Shown one piece after another: positions 35,400 through 47,336 of a stretch of DNA of 64,000 bases. The stretch's first letter is position 1. The number at the start of each line of letters is the position of its first letter. This DNA comes from Tubulanus polymorphus (lineage: Eukaryota; Nemertea; Palaeonemertea; Tubulaniformes; Tubulanidae): contig NC_134029.1 in assembly GCF_964204645.1 (NCBI RefSeq), positions 10,284,850 to 10,348,849 of the forward strand, written 5' to 3'. The notes under the pieces are model-generated. The model did not search any database. It was given only the letters and a program-made list of their open reading frames with translations, and was not told where the DNA came from. Position numbers and translations under genes: made by a program.

Positions 35400-36587
35400 A
35401 TTTTGTGCTTATTGAAATAACTGCTGGACGTGTAGATGAGGCTACATTGTTTAACATCGAAATGCCCCGCTAATATTTCACTGAAAATTTGCAATAGTCA
35501 TTATTTCAAACCATAAAAATTCCCCCAAGTAAAAATGCTCAAATATGTAATATCAATGTTTCGTAGCAATATCTCTGAAAACATGTTTAATTGAAATTTC
35601 AAAAAGTTGTTCCACTACCGTATTTGTTCACCTCCGAGGGGTGTTTGCTGTTGCTGTTCCGCTTTATGAGGCAACAGTGACGAGAATGTTGATACTGGAA
35701 TTGGACAGAGCATCATATATAAACCTAATGGAAAAATATCAACCAAGTTTTAACCGGTTATTAACCCTAAGAAAATAGTTTTTGAACCGGTTTGTTTTTG
35801 CTATATTGATCTAAATAATTACGTCTTACTGTGTGCCACATCATGCTGATAAAATCGGTTACGTCTCGTTAAAGCCACTCTGGTCCTATACGGATAAAAA
35901 ACTGTTTTGAAACATTTGGTTACTAATCCAACGATGATGACGTCACTTGGTTATATATACATATCAATGCATAATATCAATGTATAACATCGTATAACCG
36001 AAACTTCAGAGCCCATGGGCCTCTTGTTATCTTTCGTGCTCAGTCTTGTGACATCGTAAATGTGGGGGTGCGCAAAAGCGTACATGCTAGTGGGATCTTC
36101 CAGATTATCGATCTTGGATTTGAGTCGTTTGAAGGTTGTGGTCGGGTCGAATCGTTAAGGTTGTTCGAACTGCGGATTTATCTAATATATTGACATGGAT
36201 AGATAGCGCACTCATCGGAATGAATTAGTATTAATATTTCCTGGCTGTTGGCTTATCACACAGCATATTTCCAACGTAATCACTACTGGAAATCCTTGAA
36301 TAGAATAATGTTTTATTGCGTAACAAAAAATACAGTTGCTTAGATCACAAAACAAAATTATAGAAATTGATAATTAATGCGGTTTACATATTAGCAGATA
36401 ATAAACAAATATTAGCGAACATAAAAGACTCAGAGAAATTTGGTAGTGGCTTTGATAAATTGGGTAAGTTGTTCAAGCTGTTTGCCTTTAGTTTTCATTA
36501 GTAGGGTAGATTTGTACTTGTTTGGCCTAGTTCTAAAGAAATAGCTTTAAGAATTTAGTGCGGACGTCTCGGATAAAAAGGGCATAA

Positions 36588-36812
36588 ATGATAAAATCAT
36601 GAGAGAAATGGACTTGACGTGCATGTAAGCGCTAGGTATCCAAAGACAGGTTTCAAACAAACAAAAAGCCGTTTCTCGATGGTAGGCTACCAAAGTACAA
36701 GTTCAACCTGGGCAAATCCCCTGTAGCCAAAACAAATTCAGTAAGTAACAAATATGAACGCAGAAAATTGCGTCAAAAGATACAAAATATAACCAAGAAA
36801 ACCCCAGGCTGC
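36588..36812 (-). repeat. inverted repeat arm (partner 34700-34935)
   Basis: See 34700-34935. The copy contains CCAAAACAAATTCAGTAAGT and AGTACAAGTTCAACCTGGG. Confidence 0.7.
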
Positions 36813-37269
36813 TACAAATCAATTCCTGTACGACTGTTATCAATGAAAAATCAATTGTTCGACATCGTTTTGGCTGCAGATGCAATGCACCAATCCATTG
36901 GAGCGTCGTCAGAACTCCCCATAACTGGAATCCGTCTACAAATGATGGACGAAAAGTGAACGCAATAGCCCGTTAAGACTCAACTAAGTCTTTTAGTGGG
37001 CTAATACAAGCACCTGACTCCGTCCTGTATTGCGTAGATATACAGTCAGGATTATAACATCATTTTTGACTGGTAAAAAACCTTGATATTCTATATTCTG
37101 ACATAACACATAAGAATCGATGCGTAATTTGACCTGTCAAAATTGACGAACAGTTTGACACGACAAAATCGCTTTCGTGACAGTAATGATAAAAATAACA
37201 TTTATTTACGGTAAAACATCTCAACAGATTTAACAGTTTACGGATAGTGATAGAACATGATTGAAATAC

Positions 37270-37815
37270 AAAAGATGGCAGTGGTGGTCCAGCCTATGAA
37301 ATTATTCCTTAAAGATTAATTTATTCAACAGTGGCGGAAATGGCTACCAAAGATACCCTTTGTAATTATAGAATGATTAAAAAGAATTTTGAATTTGAAA
37401 AATACCTTATTGAGTTACCGGCGAAATACTGTAACTATTTGCTACGATACCGTGCCAATAATCATTATTTACCTATTGAGATGGAAAGATATACGAAAAA
37501 GAAAGAAGAAAGACTATGTACAATATGTAATTCAGGCGAAATTGGTGATGAATACCACTACTTTATGATCTGTCATTCTCACACTGATCTAAGAAGAAGT
37601 CACATAACTAGTGATTATTACGATAATCCATCCGAGCTAAAATATTACGAGTTATTGAATACAAAGTACCCGAATTTATTAATGAATATTATTGATATGT
37701 TGAAATGTTCTGTAGATATTTTGTTTTTTAGATAGTGTGTTGGTACAAATGTTTTTCTATATCCTTATACAATTGACATTGTCAGGATGAATAAAGTTAT
37801 CTTATCTTATCTTAG
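37270..37815 (+). mobile_element. LINE G: 5'-truncated 3' end with zinc motif and ATCTT tail
   Basis: The open frame (37331-37735; the first true Met is at 37340) encodes the LINE C-terminus: RYRANNHYLPIEMERY, then C-x2-C (LCTICN), then H-x4-C (YHYFMICHSH). It matches the tail regions of LINE A/D/E proteins in layout, but RT is absent. After the stop a short 3' UTR ends in GGATGAATAAAGTT followed by three ATCTT units (37789-37815). The frame appears to be shifted just upstream of the Met (FIQQWRK in another frame). A typical short, 5'-truncated LINE insertion. Confidence 0.85.
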
Positions 37816-39525
37816 CGAATACCGCTTGAGCTCAAGATTTCCCCACAACATGTTCGATTTAAGTCAATATTTGCCTGCATGTGACTTATACACACTAACA
37901 TGTATCGTTTGTCTCGCCGATACTTGTCGTAAGTAACTGGTAGTGAATCGGTGCACCAGTAGTAGCTAGTAGTACTATACTATAGTAGTTTATAGTATAT
38001 AATTCCTGTTTAAAAATTGCCGATATAGCATCTGAGAGCACCTAAAATTTCATATTTCTTCGGTCAGCTATTCGGGAGACAATATCACTTGAGCAGTACT
38101 CAGATTTGACCCCTGAATCCGCCACTGAATGGACAAATCGTAGACGATCGTAGAAACACTGTCAGAATCTATCGAAATCCATGTAAAATTGACACTTCAA
38201 AAATCCTTGTTAGAAGGTTTTTGACAAGTCAACTGACGCGTCATTTCACCCATCAATCAACATGTCAAAATTGATGTGATGCAGTCGCCGTAGATATACC
38301 ACCAAAATTCTTTTCTTTTTCGGGCCGTGATGATTCCACGGTCTCATATCAGTTACACTAAGATATTCATTCGTTTTATTTCTTATTCAAGTAATGTGTC
38401 GAAAATAAAGAACAGCAAGTTTCTGGCTATTGGGCTGCACATCGGCTGGGCGACTGTATGATCACATCAATTCGTCAAAAGATACGTCAAAAAGGGTTCA
38501 AAAATATCAAATTTTGATAGTGTATCAAAAGTCTCGTCATTTATGACTACAAACTACTTGTTAAACCGTTAGAAGATTTATCTAAATATCAAAAAAGTTT
38601 CAAATAAGATTTGGACGTGTCACAAATGATTTTACAATTTCGACATGTATCCACACCATAATAGTTCAGATACATCAACGGTAATCGAAACTATTGATTT
38701 GTTCAGGCACTCGAGAAAATGTATTGAAAAATAAACTGATATTTCCAATTACAAAATATACATAGCTTCCAATATTTGAATAATTATGTTCAGAGAATTG
38801 AGCATGAAAAGCAATCATGAACATGTACTCTGTACTTGCGTTAGATTAATGTGAAACAGCTGCTATGTGTACATACAGCAATTATGTCGATTTAAACCTC
38901 TGAAATTGATTAAATATGTAACCAGTATAGGCTACTCTTCTACATAAAGCCGCATCATTTTACGAGAAGAAATACGTGTTAGCACAAAATCAAAGTTAAA
39001 CTATCTACTAAAAGTAAATATGGTAAATTCACCTCATTAGTAAATCGAAATCGCTTACGTTACTAACCGCATTACTTCCAGCTAGATGCTTTTGAAAATC
39101 TTATCACAAGACCACCTGCGCGCAACACGTAGTACGCAAGTTAATAAAAGTGTACATCTGCTCATCTGAACTGTTAACAATATCATCCAGTAATAGAAAT
39201 CATTCGTCATTCAGTATTCAGGAAGTACATATCCACATTAACCCCAGTCCCCATCAGTAACTAAAACAATTAGTCCCGTAGTCGAAAATGCCGTTTAGGC
39301 GTGTTACTTTACGCGTAGTATAATCACAGTCGTCAGAATCTCTAAACAAGTCAGTACACGGTCTGTACGGATACATATCACATTACAGTACTCGGTACGG
39401 TACAATGTGCGATTAACGATACGATTTGGCCGTAATTTGAATGTCCAAAAAGCAGAATATAATGAACAAGAACAACTGTAAAACTCGACTAATAATCAAA
39501 TAGTTAACATTCCAAACTTTGAGGC
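37816..39525. other. intergenic or 3' flank of the TRP gene
   Basis: AT-rich, with only short frames and no element recognised. It contains the downstream region of the minus-strand TRP gene. No clear polyadenylation site could be fixed. Confidence 0.45.
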
Positions 39526-41616
39526 TTATGAGCAATCATTGAGCGGCTCTGGCCCCATGGTAGAAAAGTTATTTTTACAGGCGCATCTTTTACACTTATC
39601 AAACATTTTTCTGACCAAGAAGAACCTTTTCTCCGCCAGCATCATGATTTCCAGTCGGTTCAGTTTGACTAAAGTGGATTTAGTGCTCACCAGTTCATCG
39701 TACGTCGATGATAGCACCGCAATCAGGAAATTAAGTAAAGTTATCGTTATAGTGAACACGAAAGCCACGTGTATTGCTGCTTTAGTATAGGAAACATTTA
39801 CGACCGAAATGACTTGGCCTGCGATAGTCCGGTTTTTATGCGTAATCGCCCCCAGAGCTTCGATATCTTGCATCAGCAGAAAGGTACGGTATATGGCATA
39901 TTCCCAAGTACATACTGTGTATTCAGGGGGACAGAGGAATGGTTTCAACATAAGCACGTATCCTCCGATAATAAAGAAGAACACAACCAAAAACGTAATC
40001 ATTGAACTCAAAATTCGCCGAAACCCGATTATGAAATACCCGAAATGGCTGTTCATCTGGAAAAAGTACATGATTGAGAACACCACCAAGAAGTCGTGTA
40101 CTCCTTGAAGCAACGCATTCGTTTTTCCAGTTTTCATAATGCTGATCGAAATCGCGAAGCAAAGTAAAGCCAATCCAAACTGTGGGATACGAAAGAATAA
40201 GTTTCCGGTCAAGAAACTTGGACGGTTTCTATGATCGTGATATATTTGATCGCGTTTCCTACGTCGAAAAAGCCAATCAAGAAGATCGAAAATGTCAAAA
40301 ATCATTATGAAAGTAGCAATTACAGCCAGGAATGCCCAGTATCCCCACGTCATAATTCCTTTGACGTCATAATTGCCTTGTGTATCCACGTGTTTATTTG
40401 CATATGCCAGTGGGAGCATAGCTAGGCAAACGAAGGTTCGAAAAATAATCCAAATCCAAAGGAATATGTAGTTTCTCTTATATGTGTCCTTGATCCATGC
40501 ATTGATGATCGGCAAATCGATGATTTTCGATTCGACCAATTTCTGTAGATCTTCTTCGGCTGAATAGCGCAGAAACTCCAACGGTGATACGGGTTCTCGT
40601 TTGCCGTCGCAACCGTAGTCGTGCAACTCGTATCGGTTTTTCACAAACAACCCCAAAATACTCAACCTTTTTCTGTAGACACCTTCGAGTTCGACGATAT
40701 CTTTAAACATCTCATACGAATTGTGTTTTATTGCTATTTCTAACGGTCTCAGGCCGATCTCGTTGTCACTTAGAAACATTTTCTTTCTCTCCTCCTCATT
40801 CGGAAGGGAATCGATCAAATAGTGTAGTATCTCACGATATTCTTCCATTTTCTGAGGTCTTAGGCCAGCCGATAGTGCTAAAGCATGGACGATTGTGTTT
40901 TCCCCTGAATCACGAATGTGTATGTCAGCTCCGTACTGGACCAATAATTTCAACACACCTACAGACCCCCAAGCAGCAGCAATAATCAACGGGCGTCGAA
41001 ACAAATAACTTGAGTACGGCTTTGGAAACTGCTTTTTGTCGATGTAAATACCAAACATCTCCTCGTATGGCATTTCAAGATTCATTAAACTTACTCGGCT
41101 TACTTTTGATGTTATATTCAAACACTGCTGCATCCACTCCACGTCATCGTTGGTTAGAGCTTCCAAGAACCGGGGTAACAGTGACATTATCTCCATACTT
41201 ATTGCTTTTAAACTTCCATCATATATAGCGCTACCGTTATTTTCCAATTTTGCAGAATGTACCTCAACATCCGGAATCACAATATTTGTATCTTCTTTGA
41301 GAATTGAAATGCCACCTTCACCGCCAAATTGGTCCCTTCCATTGTTTGGACTAGGCGTTGCTGGGCTTTCTGCTGTGTCGTCATCTTGTTCATCCGTCTC
41401 AGAAATTGGACTTTCAGTTGAAGGCGGAGATAGTTCATTAAGTGACATCGAAACCATCGAAAAGTCCGAATTACTAACGGAAACGTTGTCATCGCTACCG
41501 TCATGAGCTTTGTTATCTATGCCCGAATTGGTAGTCTCAGCCGCAGTATCTGTCAACGTTTTGTTGTCGTTTGAAAACAACGACGTGAGCCGATCTAGAA
41601 TACTCCCGGAAGCCAT
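39526..41616 (-). CDS. TRP-family cation channel, ankyrin-repeat, TRPV-like
   Basis: An uninterrupted frame of 696 codons from the Met of MASGSILDRL at 41616. An in-frame Met at 41679 adds 21 residues, but the preferred start opens a typical cytosolic N-terminus. Numbering from the upstream Met: acidic/serine-rich disordered part to ~130, ankyrin repeats ~225-335 (PLIIAAAWGSVGVLKLLVQYGAD, NTIVHALALSAG, RPLEIAIKHNSYEMFKDIVE), and six membrane segments at ~403-426, 443-470, 494-515, 526-549, 556-578 and 633-660. The pore loop is ~591-610 (FLLMQDIEALG, comparable to the GxGDLE region of TRPV). S6 ends LLNFLIAVLSSTYDE, as in TRP channels. The cytosolic C-terminus is cysteine-rich (CKRCAC). Such channels pass cations across the plasma membrane in sensory or osmotic signalling. 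The single exon is unusual for the family and may reflect retroposition. The TRPV assignment is inference from ankyrin layout and pore. Confidence 0.88.
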   Translation of the reverse strand: MASGSILDRLTSLFSNDNKTLTDTAAETTNSGIDNKAHDGSDDNVSVSNSDFSMVSMSLNELSPPSTESPISETDEQDDDTAESPATPSPNNGRDQFGGEGGISILKEDTNIVIPDVEVHSAKLENNGSAIYDGSLKAISMEIMSLLPRFLEALTNDDVEWMQQCLNITSKVSRVSLMNLEMPYEEMFGIYIDKKQFPKPYSSYLFRRPLIIAAAWGSVGVLKLLVQYGADIHIRDSGENTIVHALALSAGLRPQKMEEYREILHYLIDSLPNEEERKKMFLSDNEIGLRPLEIAIKHNSYEMFKDIVELEGVYRKRLSILGLFVKNRYELHDYGCDGKREPVSPLEFLRYSAEEDLQKLVESKIIDLPIINAWIKDTYKRNYIFLWIWIIFRTFVCLAMLPLAYANKHVDTQGNYDVKGIMTWGYWAFLAVIATFIMIFDIFDLLDWLFRRRKRDQIYHDHRNRPSFLTGNLFFRIPQFGLALLCFAISISIMKTGKTNALLQGVHDFLVVFSIMYFFQMNSHFGYFIIGFRRILSSMITFLVVFFFIIGGYVLMLKPFLCPPEYTVCTWEYAIYRTFLLMQDIEALGAITHKNRTIAGQVISVVNVSYTKAAIHVAFVFTITITLLNFLIAVLSSTYDELVSTKSTLVKLNRLEIMMLAEKRFFLVRKMFDKCKRCACKNNFSTMGPEPLNDCS

Positions 41617-41822
41617 TTCAATTATCACTGAGAGAAAATTGAATAAGCATGTACATCCGCCAGACAATATTTCACACACTAGTCAGAATCAACTTACGAT
41701 CACGTTTAGCTGGGGAAAAAAGTCGATGCAATATGAACGATTGATTCCTCGTGCGTGCGTCATCTGGTGTTGGAATGATGTTGAGTGCACCCACTTTCCC
41801 TATACAGACACATGTTTCCTCA

Positions 41823-42070
41823 TAGTTTGAATATAATGCTATAAGCAAATTTCAGTAGTTAACATTCGATGATTTAGAAAATCGTTATCTATAGTGTCTC
41901 TTTATATTTGCATTATCGAAGTTAATATTAAATGGATTTCTATCGTAGTTTTAATATAATACTATAAGCAAATTTCAGTAGTTAACATTCGATGATTTAG
42001 AAAATCGTTATCTATAGTGTTTCTTTGTATTTGCATTATCGAAGTTAATATTAAATGGATTTCTATCGTA
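41823..42070. repeat. two-copy 123-bp tandem duplication upstream of the TRP gene
   Basis: 41823-41945 and 41946-42070 are nearly identical (about five differences). They start TAGTTT(G/T)AATATAAT and end TTTCTATCGTA. The duplication lies about 200-450 bp upstream of the channel start codon, on the promoter side. It may affect regulation, but nothing shows this directly. Confidence 0.9.
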
Positions 42071-43524
42071 ATGCGAACATTTTATGCCGTTGATGATCCC
42101 TTCCCTAAACCGCTAGTTTTGAAACGGGGGGGGGGGTGAAATAGGGGTTAAAACTAAAAGATTGAAATCGGATAACGTAGATTGATTTATTTAATACGAT
42201 ACACGCAACGCCACATCTGTTGCCGTATGGGCGCACATTCTCACATTACTAAGTTTAATATTACCTTATCGAATGCATATTCTGCGAAACAAAGGTTTAT
42301 ATTAATCGAAATTGTATATTCTAATAATAAGTCGTTTAAGATAGTCTGTAGCACATTCGATCGTCACAGCTGTTTCCCGAAGCACTCTCGTAAAATGTTA
42401 ATCTGCAATTTGTTACGTCATTCTTGAAAAAAATACCTTGCACGGGTGGGGACCGTATCATTACTCCGAAGTTTTTTTTTGTACCATAGACTTTCGTGGT
42501 GCGATTAGTTCCATTCAAATCTTTAATATTCAAAGCTGAAACGTTGGATACGATTTCCGTGAAACATTCTATTTTACGTAGTGATAAGCATTTAAACTTG
42601 GGTATTTTTTCCACGAAAAGTTGTTGTATCCAAAAGTGCTCTATTTGGCTTTTGGGTCGTCGCAATAACACCATAATTTCCCTATGATTTGGACACCAAT
42701 GTTACATAAACGAAAATCAATTAATCATACCCACCTGTGGCATCGTTTATGACCTTAAGATTGTCACTATATCCGTAGAATTTTTCACAAATTGATTCAA
42801 TCTATCGGCGCTTTTCACAAATTCCAATTCATCAGGACACTAATTCAATTTCTATTCGGTCGAAAATGATGGTTATTCATTAAGGTACCAGGACACCGAA
42901 TCAATCATGCATTCTAACTCACGCAATAAAGTGAATTTATTCACTTTTGGCAACCATCTCTTGTTACAATACATAAATCATGTGACATCGTTTTCAAATC
43001 ATGTCTTCAACAAACTAAACAACAAATGAAAGACGAGTTAATCCTTAATGTGCCATCACAATGTTTTTAAATCTTCGGGCGATTTAATCCAGTTATCATC
43101 TGCGGCAAAGCAGAAATCACAGGTTTTATAAAAAGAAAATAAAGAAAGTTTATCTTTGGAATATGATTATCACAACATTTAACTTCAAATTCTGAATTGC
43201 ATTTAATTAAACACAAATAATGTCTGATGCGATATAATATTTGTCATACGTATCTACAGCGCACCAATATAATTAGCTTTAGTTACATTGACCAGCATCT
43301 TGTTATTTCCCTAAATTTCTAGGATGAGAAACTAAGGTTTCTAACAAAACATTGGCTTCTGACTAACAAATATTGACTCCTGGCCCCACCCCGAAGCATG
43401 CATGCACAACTTCGGTCATATAAATATATTACTACGCTAGTTTATATATGAATATCATATGAAATCGAGAATTGAATAATAAAGTATTAGTACATATATA
43501 TCTACTATGTTCAGTTCGAATTAT
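42071..43524. other. non-coding stretch, nothing firm
   Basis: Includes a G9 run at about 42127. The minus-strand frame 42336-42674 (112 codons) is open but has no recognisable motif and no clear splice signals. Confidence 0.4.
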
Positions 43525-43927
43525 TCAGCCGATTCGCATCCAAACATCGTATAACCATTCTCCCGATACTCCAGATGAGTTCAATTGAAATCCGTTACTA
43601 AGCAACGTGTCTCTCACCAAACCTCGTGACCAAACATTTGTCAGCGTCACTTTCAAATATCCGTCAGCTAATGTAACCACATCCGCCGACCCACGATCAA
43701 AAGTATACGAACTATCCTTGTATATGATTTCACGAAAGGTCATGGTAGCGCTTTGCATAGGGGTGCCATCTTTCGACCGGATCACGTGCTCTACTCGGGG
43801 GAAAAATTCAAGTTCGGTCAGAACGTTCATCCTTGCCGTAAGCTCAACCGACACGTGTTCAGGGGATTCTACTAGAGTGCTTTTAACTTCAATCGATGCG
43901 ACCGTTACATTTGAAGAGCCGGAATAG
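43525..43927 (-). CDS. possible terminal exon, protein unknown
   Basis: On the minus strand the sequence TTTTATTTCAG forms a good 3' splice acceptor ending at 43928. The frame is then open for ~134 codons to a stop at 43525. The residues look like a normal folded extracellular domain: alternating hydrophobics, N-x-S/T sites (SNVTVAS, LNSSGVS) and no low complexity. Blocks include ELEFFPRVEHVIRSKDG and DGYLKVTLTNVWSRGLV. No family was recognised. The antisense frame (43607-43927, +) is weaker. No preceding exon was found. Confidence 0.4.
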
Positions 43928-45958
43928 CTGAAATAAAACATTCTGTTCAGTGATATACTCGCTTTATAAGGTGAGTTTTAAGCTAGCAAAATTCTATATC
44001 GTATCTTATCAACGTAAATATTTACAATCGCGCAAGGTTAGTTTTATATTCAGATGCGTTTTTCAACAGTGAGTGTTGAGTATTTGTAGTTACGCCGTCA
44101 TCATACACCGGGTGGTACTGAGGTGAATTTTTTGGACGCCTTATAAAATGTTACCGATATGAAACCTAAACAATGTTGGACCATTCAGCATCATTTTACA
44201 AATCACCACTGTAAATCGATGTGCAAAACGTCACAGGTCTATGTGTACACATACAAGCTATCGGCAAAATATCATTGTCAAAGATGTAGAATGTCTTCCT
44301 GAGATTGTATAATGAGCCCTATTTGAACGTCGAAATATTATATTGCATTGAATATCACGAGAAGACGTATTGTAATAGTAATGGATGTATGATTATATCA
44401 GAAGCGGCAGGCATAAATAGAAATGATAAGTAGATCGGATTATTCGGTCAAAATGGCGGATGTATACACGATGCAGAAGTCTGATATATAAGTAAAACCC
44501 TGACATGGGGATGCTGGTGGAATGACGAAGCGATCTACGATCTGTGTAGGGCCGGCGTGAATTTTATCGGCGGCTACAAACGGTCATGAAAATGCATAGC
44601 TGTTGTACACGGCTCCACATCCTCTAATGGTATGTTTATCAGGGGGACAATTCAATTCAGTTCTTTATTGATCCGAATCCCAACTTCAATAAAGTTACAA
44701 ATTTTGAAATAAGAAAATGCAATATACAAAACACAAGTTACAAATTAAAAAATAAGAAAATACAACAAAACACATGCGTAATTCTTACAGAAGAACATAA
44801 ACAAGTTATTTCAAATGACAAGTCTCCTGTACTTCAACCCAAGAAGAGGATATCGAGTGGCAGCCAAAACGACTGGGCTAGGCCACACGATATGCTCCAA
44901 AGTCATGATGAAGCAGACATCAGAAGAACTCTTTCCTCGGCCATGGAGCCAATGAAGTTTGCAGACCAGCTTAGAGGCAAAAGTGAAACGAAGTCGGTCG
45001 TGTGACAATTTCTAATAAACAAATTAAACCATTATTTACAGTCGAAGGCCTGTATCACCTACCCAATCGCCAACTCTCATAATTCCTCAAATTTCTTAAA
45101 ACTTCGATTTCAAATTTGCAATCCCACATTAGTATCCCAAAAATTCTACATTTTTTTCGCAGGCGTCAAATAATTTATCAAAATTAATTTTCTTGTCTAT
45201 AGTTATGCCGTCATCGTACACATCATAAACCAAATCTAGTGCCGAGTGTCGGGATTGAAAAGATATATGTGATATTCATTTTAAGTTTTTATATAGGCCT
45301 AACATAGATATGCCTATATAGATAATCCACAATACATATGAAATGAAATGATATGAAGTACAGGCCTATTTGATTAAACAAATCTATCATTTGTATCATA
45401 TTATGATATATTATTATTATTAACAAATTCGCCTAGTATTTCTAAATTTGGGTTGTTTTGATACGTCAAAGACCCAAACGTTATTCAGATTTAAGAAATA
45501 TTCTGGAAGTTATTTACCGTCGAAAAAAACTGTAGTTCATCACCCGTTGCAGACAAGGATATAATCTGTCAATTCATTGATGGGTAAAGATCCAATCGGA
45601 ATAGACTGGTCACTAAATCGTCATCAAGCTGATTAATATAGTTTTTAAATTAAACATCATTTTTATATTGCATTATGTTTAGGCGATAAGCTGAAGGTCA
45701 GTGCCATCTGGTACTTAATAACCATTGTATATGGCTATACACAATTGACCTCAGCGCCGCCTGATGTAGGATGACGGCTAACTACAAAATTTCCAACGCT
45801 TACTTTTGAAAAAAAGAACCTCTGATAGAATTGAAAAATTGATTTGCAAGATTATGAATAACGTTGTTAAAGTACGATATAGAGTTTGCTAGGATGACAT
45901 TCCATTGCATTTGTTGAATGGATCAATTGTATAACGCAATATACGTTTATTCATATTA
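43928..45958. other. non-coding stretch, nothing firm
   Basis: Two kilobases with short frames only. It contains several copies of the word TAGGCCTA or GGCCTA near 45290-45370. If the exon at 43525-43927 is real, part of this is its upstream intron. Confidence 0.4.
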
Positions 45959-46035
45959 CAGTCAGCCCCGATATACCGCCTACATCGGTGCAGAACGAAT
46001 TCGGCGGTATACAGAGTATGGCAGTATATCGGGGT
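45959..46035. mobile_element. pogo/Tigger-like terminus remnant
   Basis: CAGTCAGCCCCGATATACC follows a TA at 45957-45958, in the style of pogo/Tigger inverted repeats. About 50 bp on, GGCGGTATAC and then GCAGTATATCGGGG repeat the terminus in reverse. The expected outer end (GGGGCTGACTG-TA) is missing on the right, so only a deleted or rearranged remnant is present. Confidence 0.45.
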
Positions 46036-46118
46036 GTTTTGCGTTGTATCTATTGAGGTGCACATTGAGAAAACATGGCGAGAGGTGGGTTTGATGTATA
46101 TTGGAGGTGGGGGTTGAC

Positions 46119-47262
46119 TATGGTGGCTGATAAGGGCCATGAAAATATTTCATGATGTAAAGATTATTTCGTCATGAAAAATAAATTACTATCGAAAAAT
46201 ATTCGTGAGTGAAAATAGTTTCGTCATGAAAAATAATTTTCCTTCGAAACATATTTCTTGAGTGTAAAATGATTTTGTCATGAAAATAATTTTCTATCGA
46301 AAAATATTTCGCGAGTGAAAATAATTTCGGTGTGAAAAAATAAATCGCCTTCGAAATATATTTTGTCAGTGAAAATATTTCCATCAGAAATATTTTCCTA
46401 TGTCTAAAAATATCTGCTGTAAAAATATTCGGGTTTTCACGTTTTCGCGCGCTCTATATCGATTGCGCTACAACTAGGGCGCAGCGGTGTTTGTACCGTT
46501 AAGTATGTAGTGTGTATGTAGTGTGTTGAACGGGACATCAAGTATAAAAATATGTCTTAGTTTTCGATCCTACGGCTACAGCAACTTGTATTTTGGCCCT
46601 TTTATTTGATCGGCGATCCACTACATTGACCGAAATATTTCTTTATTTCTTGATGGACACTAGGATGTTGATGGAGGTGTGAGGAGGAATTAAAATCAAG
46701 AGCCCTAATTTTGCTTTTGTCTGTACAAAATTTTTGATATTTTTGGCCCTAATTTGTGTTCACATGGACCCGATGACAGCACCACTATCCCACCATTCCT
46801 AACGTTAGGTCACAAGGACTCGACGACATTTTAGGATCAAAACCAAAGCTCTACCCATGTACCCTGATTCATGTGTAAATGAGAGCCGTGTGGTATCCCC
46901 TATGATATGCACGCAGTGTGTACCACGAGGTACGGCTAGAAGCATCGATGAAATACGATCAGGTATATACGGTTCAATCGACAAGCGCGCGCACGCGGGC
47001 GCCATCGGAAAACCCCACAATTATTTTGACACTGCCAGAATATATTAGTCGGAATATATTTTGAAGGAAGGCGATTAATTTTTCATTGCGGAATTATTTT
47101 TACTCAGCATGTTTTGAAGGGAAGAAAATTATTTTTGCTTACGAATATATTTTGATGGAAATTTATTTTTACTCACGAAATATTTTTCGATGGAAATTTA
47201 TTTTCATGTCGAAATAATTTTTTTGTCAGGAAATATTTTCATGGCCATTATCAGCCACCATA
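46119..47262. mobile_element. foldback element 1 with GAAAATATTTC-type arrays
   Basis: Both ends are TATGGTGGCTGATAAGGGCC (one mismatch on the right) followed by ATGAAAATATTTC. They are flanked by an exact 6-bp duplication GTTGAC (46113-46118 and 47263-47268). Behind the left end is an array of a ~68-bp unit (GTGAAAATxATTTCGTCATGAAAAATAATTTT-like, then TATCGAAAAATATTTCG) to about 46400. The right arm (about 47040-47240) carries the same words inverted. The ~600-bp centre is unrelated and GC-richer. No transposase is present, so the element is non-autonomous. The superfamily is uncertain. Confidence 0.85.
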
Positions 47263-47336
47263 GTTGACTGTATTTCAAAAGATTATTCATGGAATTTGAA
47301 TAAAGCAATGGAAGAAGTTTCTAATCATGATCATGA

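Noticed and set aside
39539-41506. Plus-strand frames of 64-118 codons opposite the TRP gene
   Set aside because: They are antisense shadows of a long conserved coding frame and have no motif.
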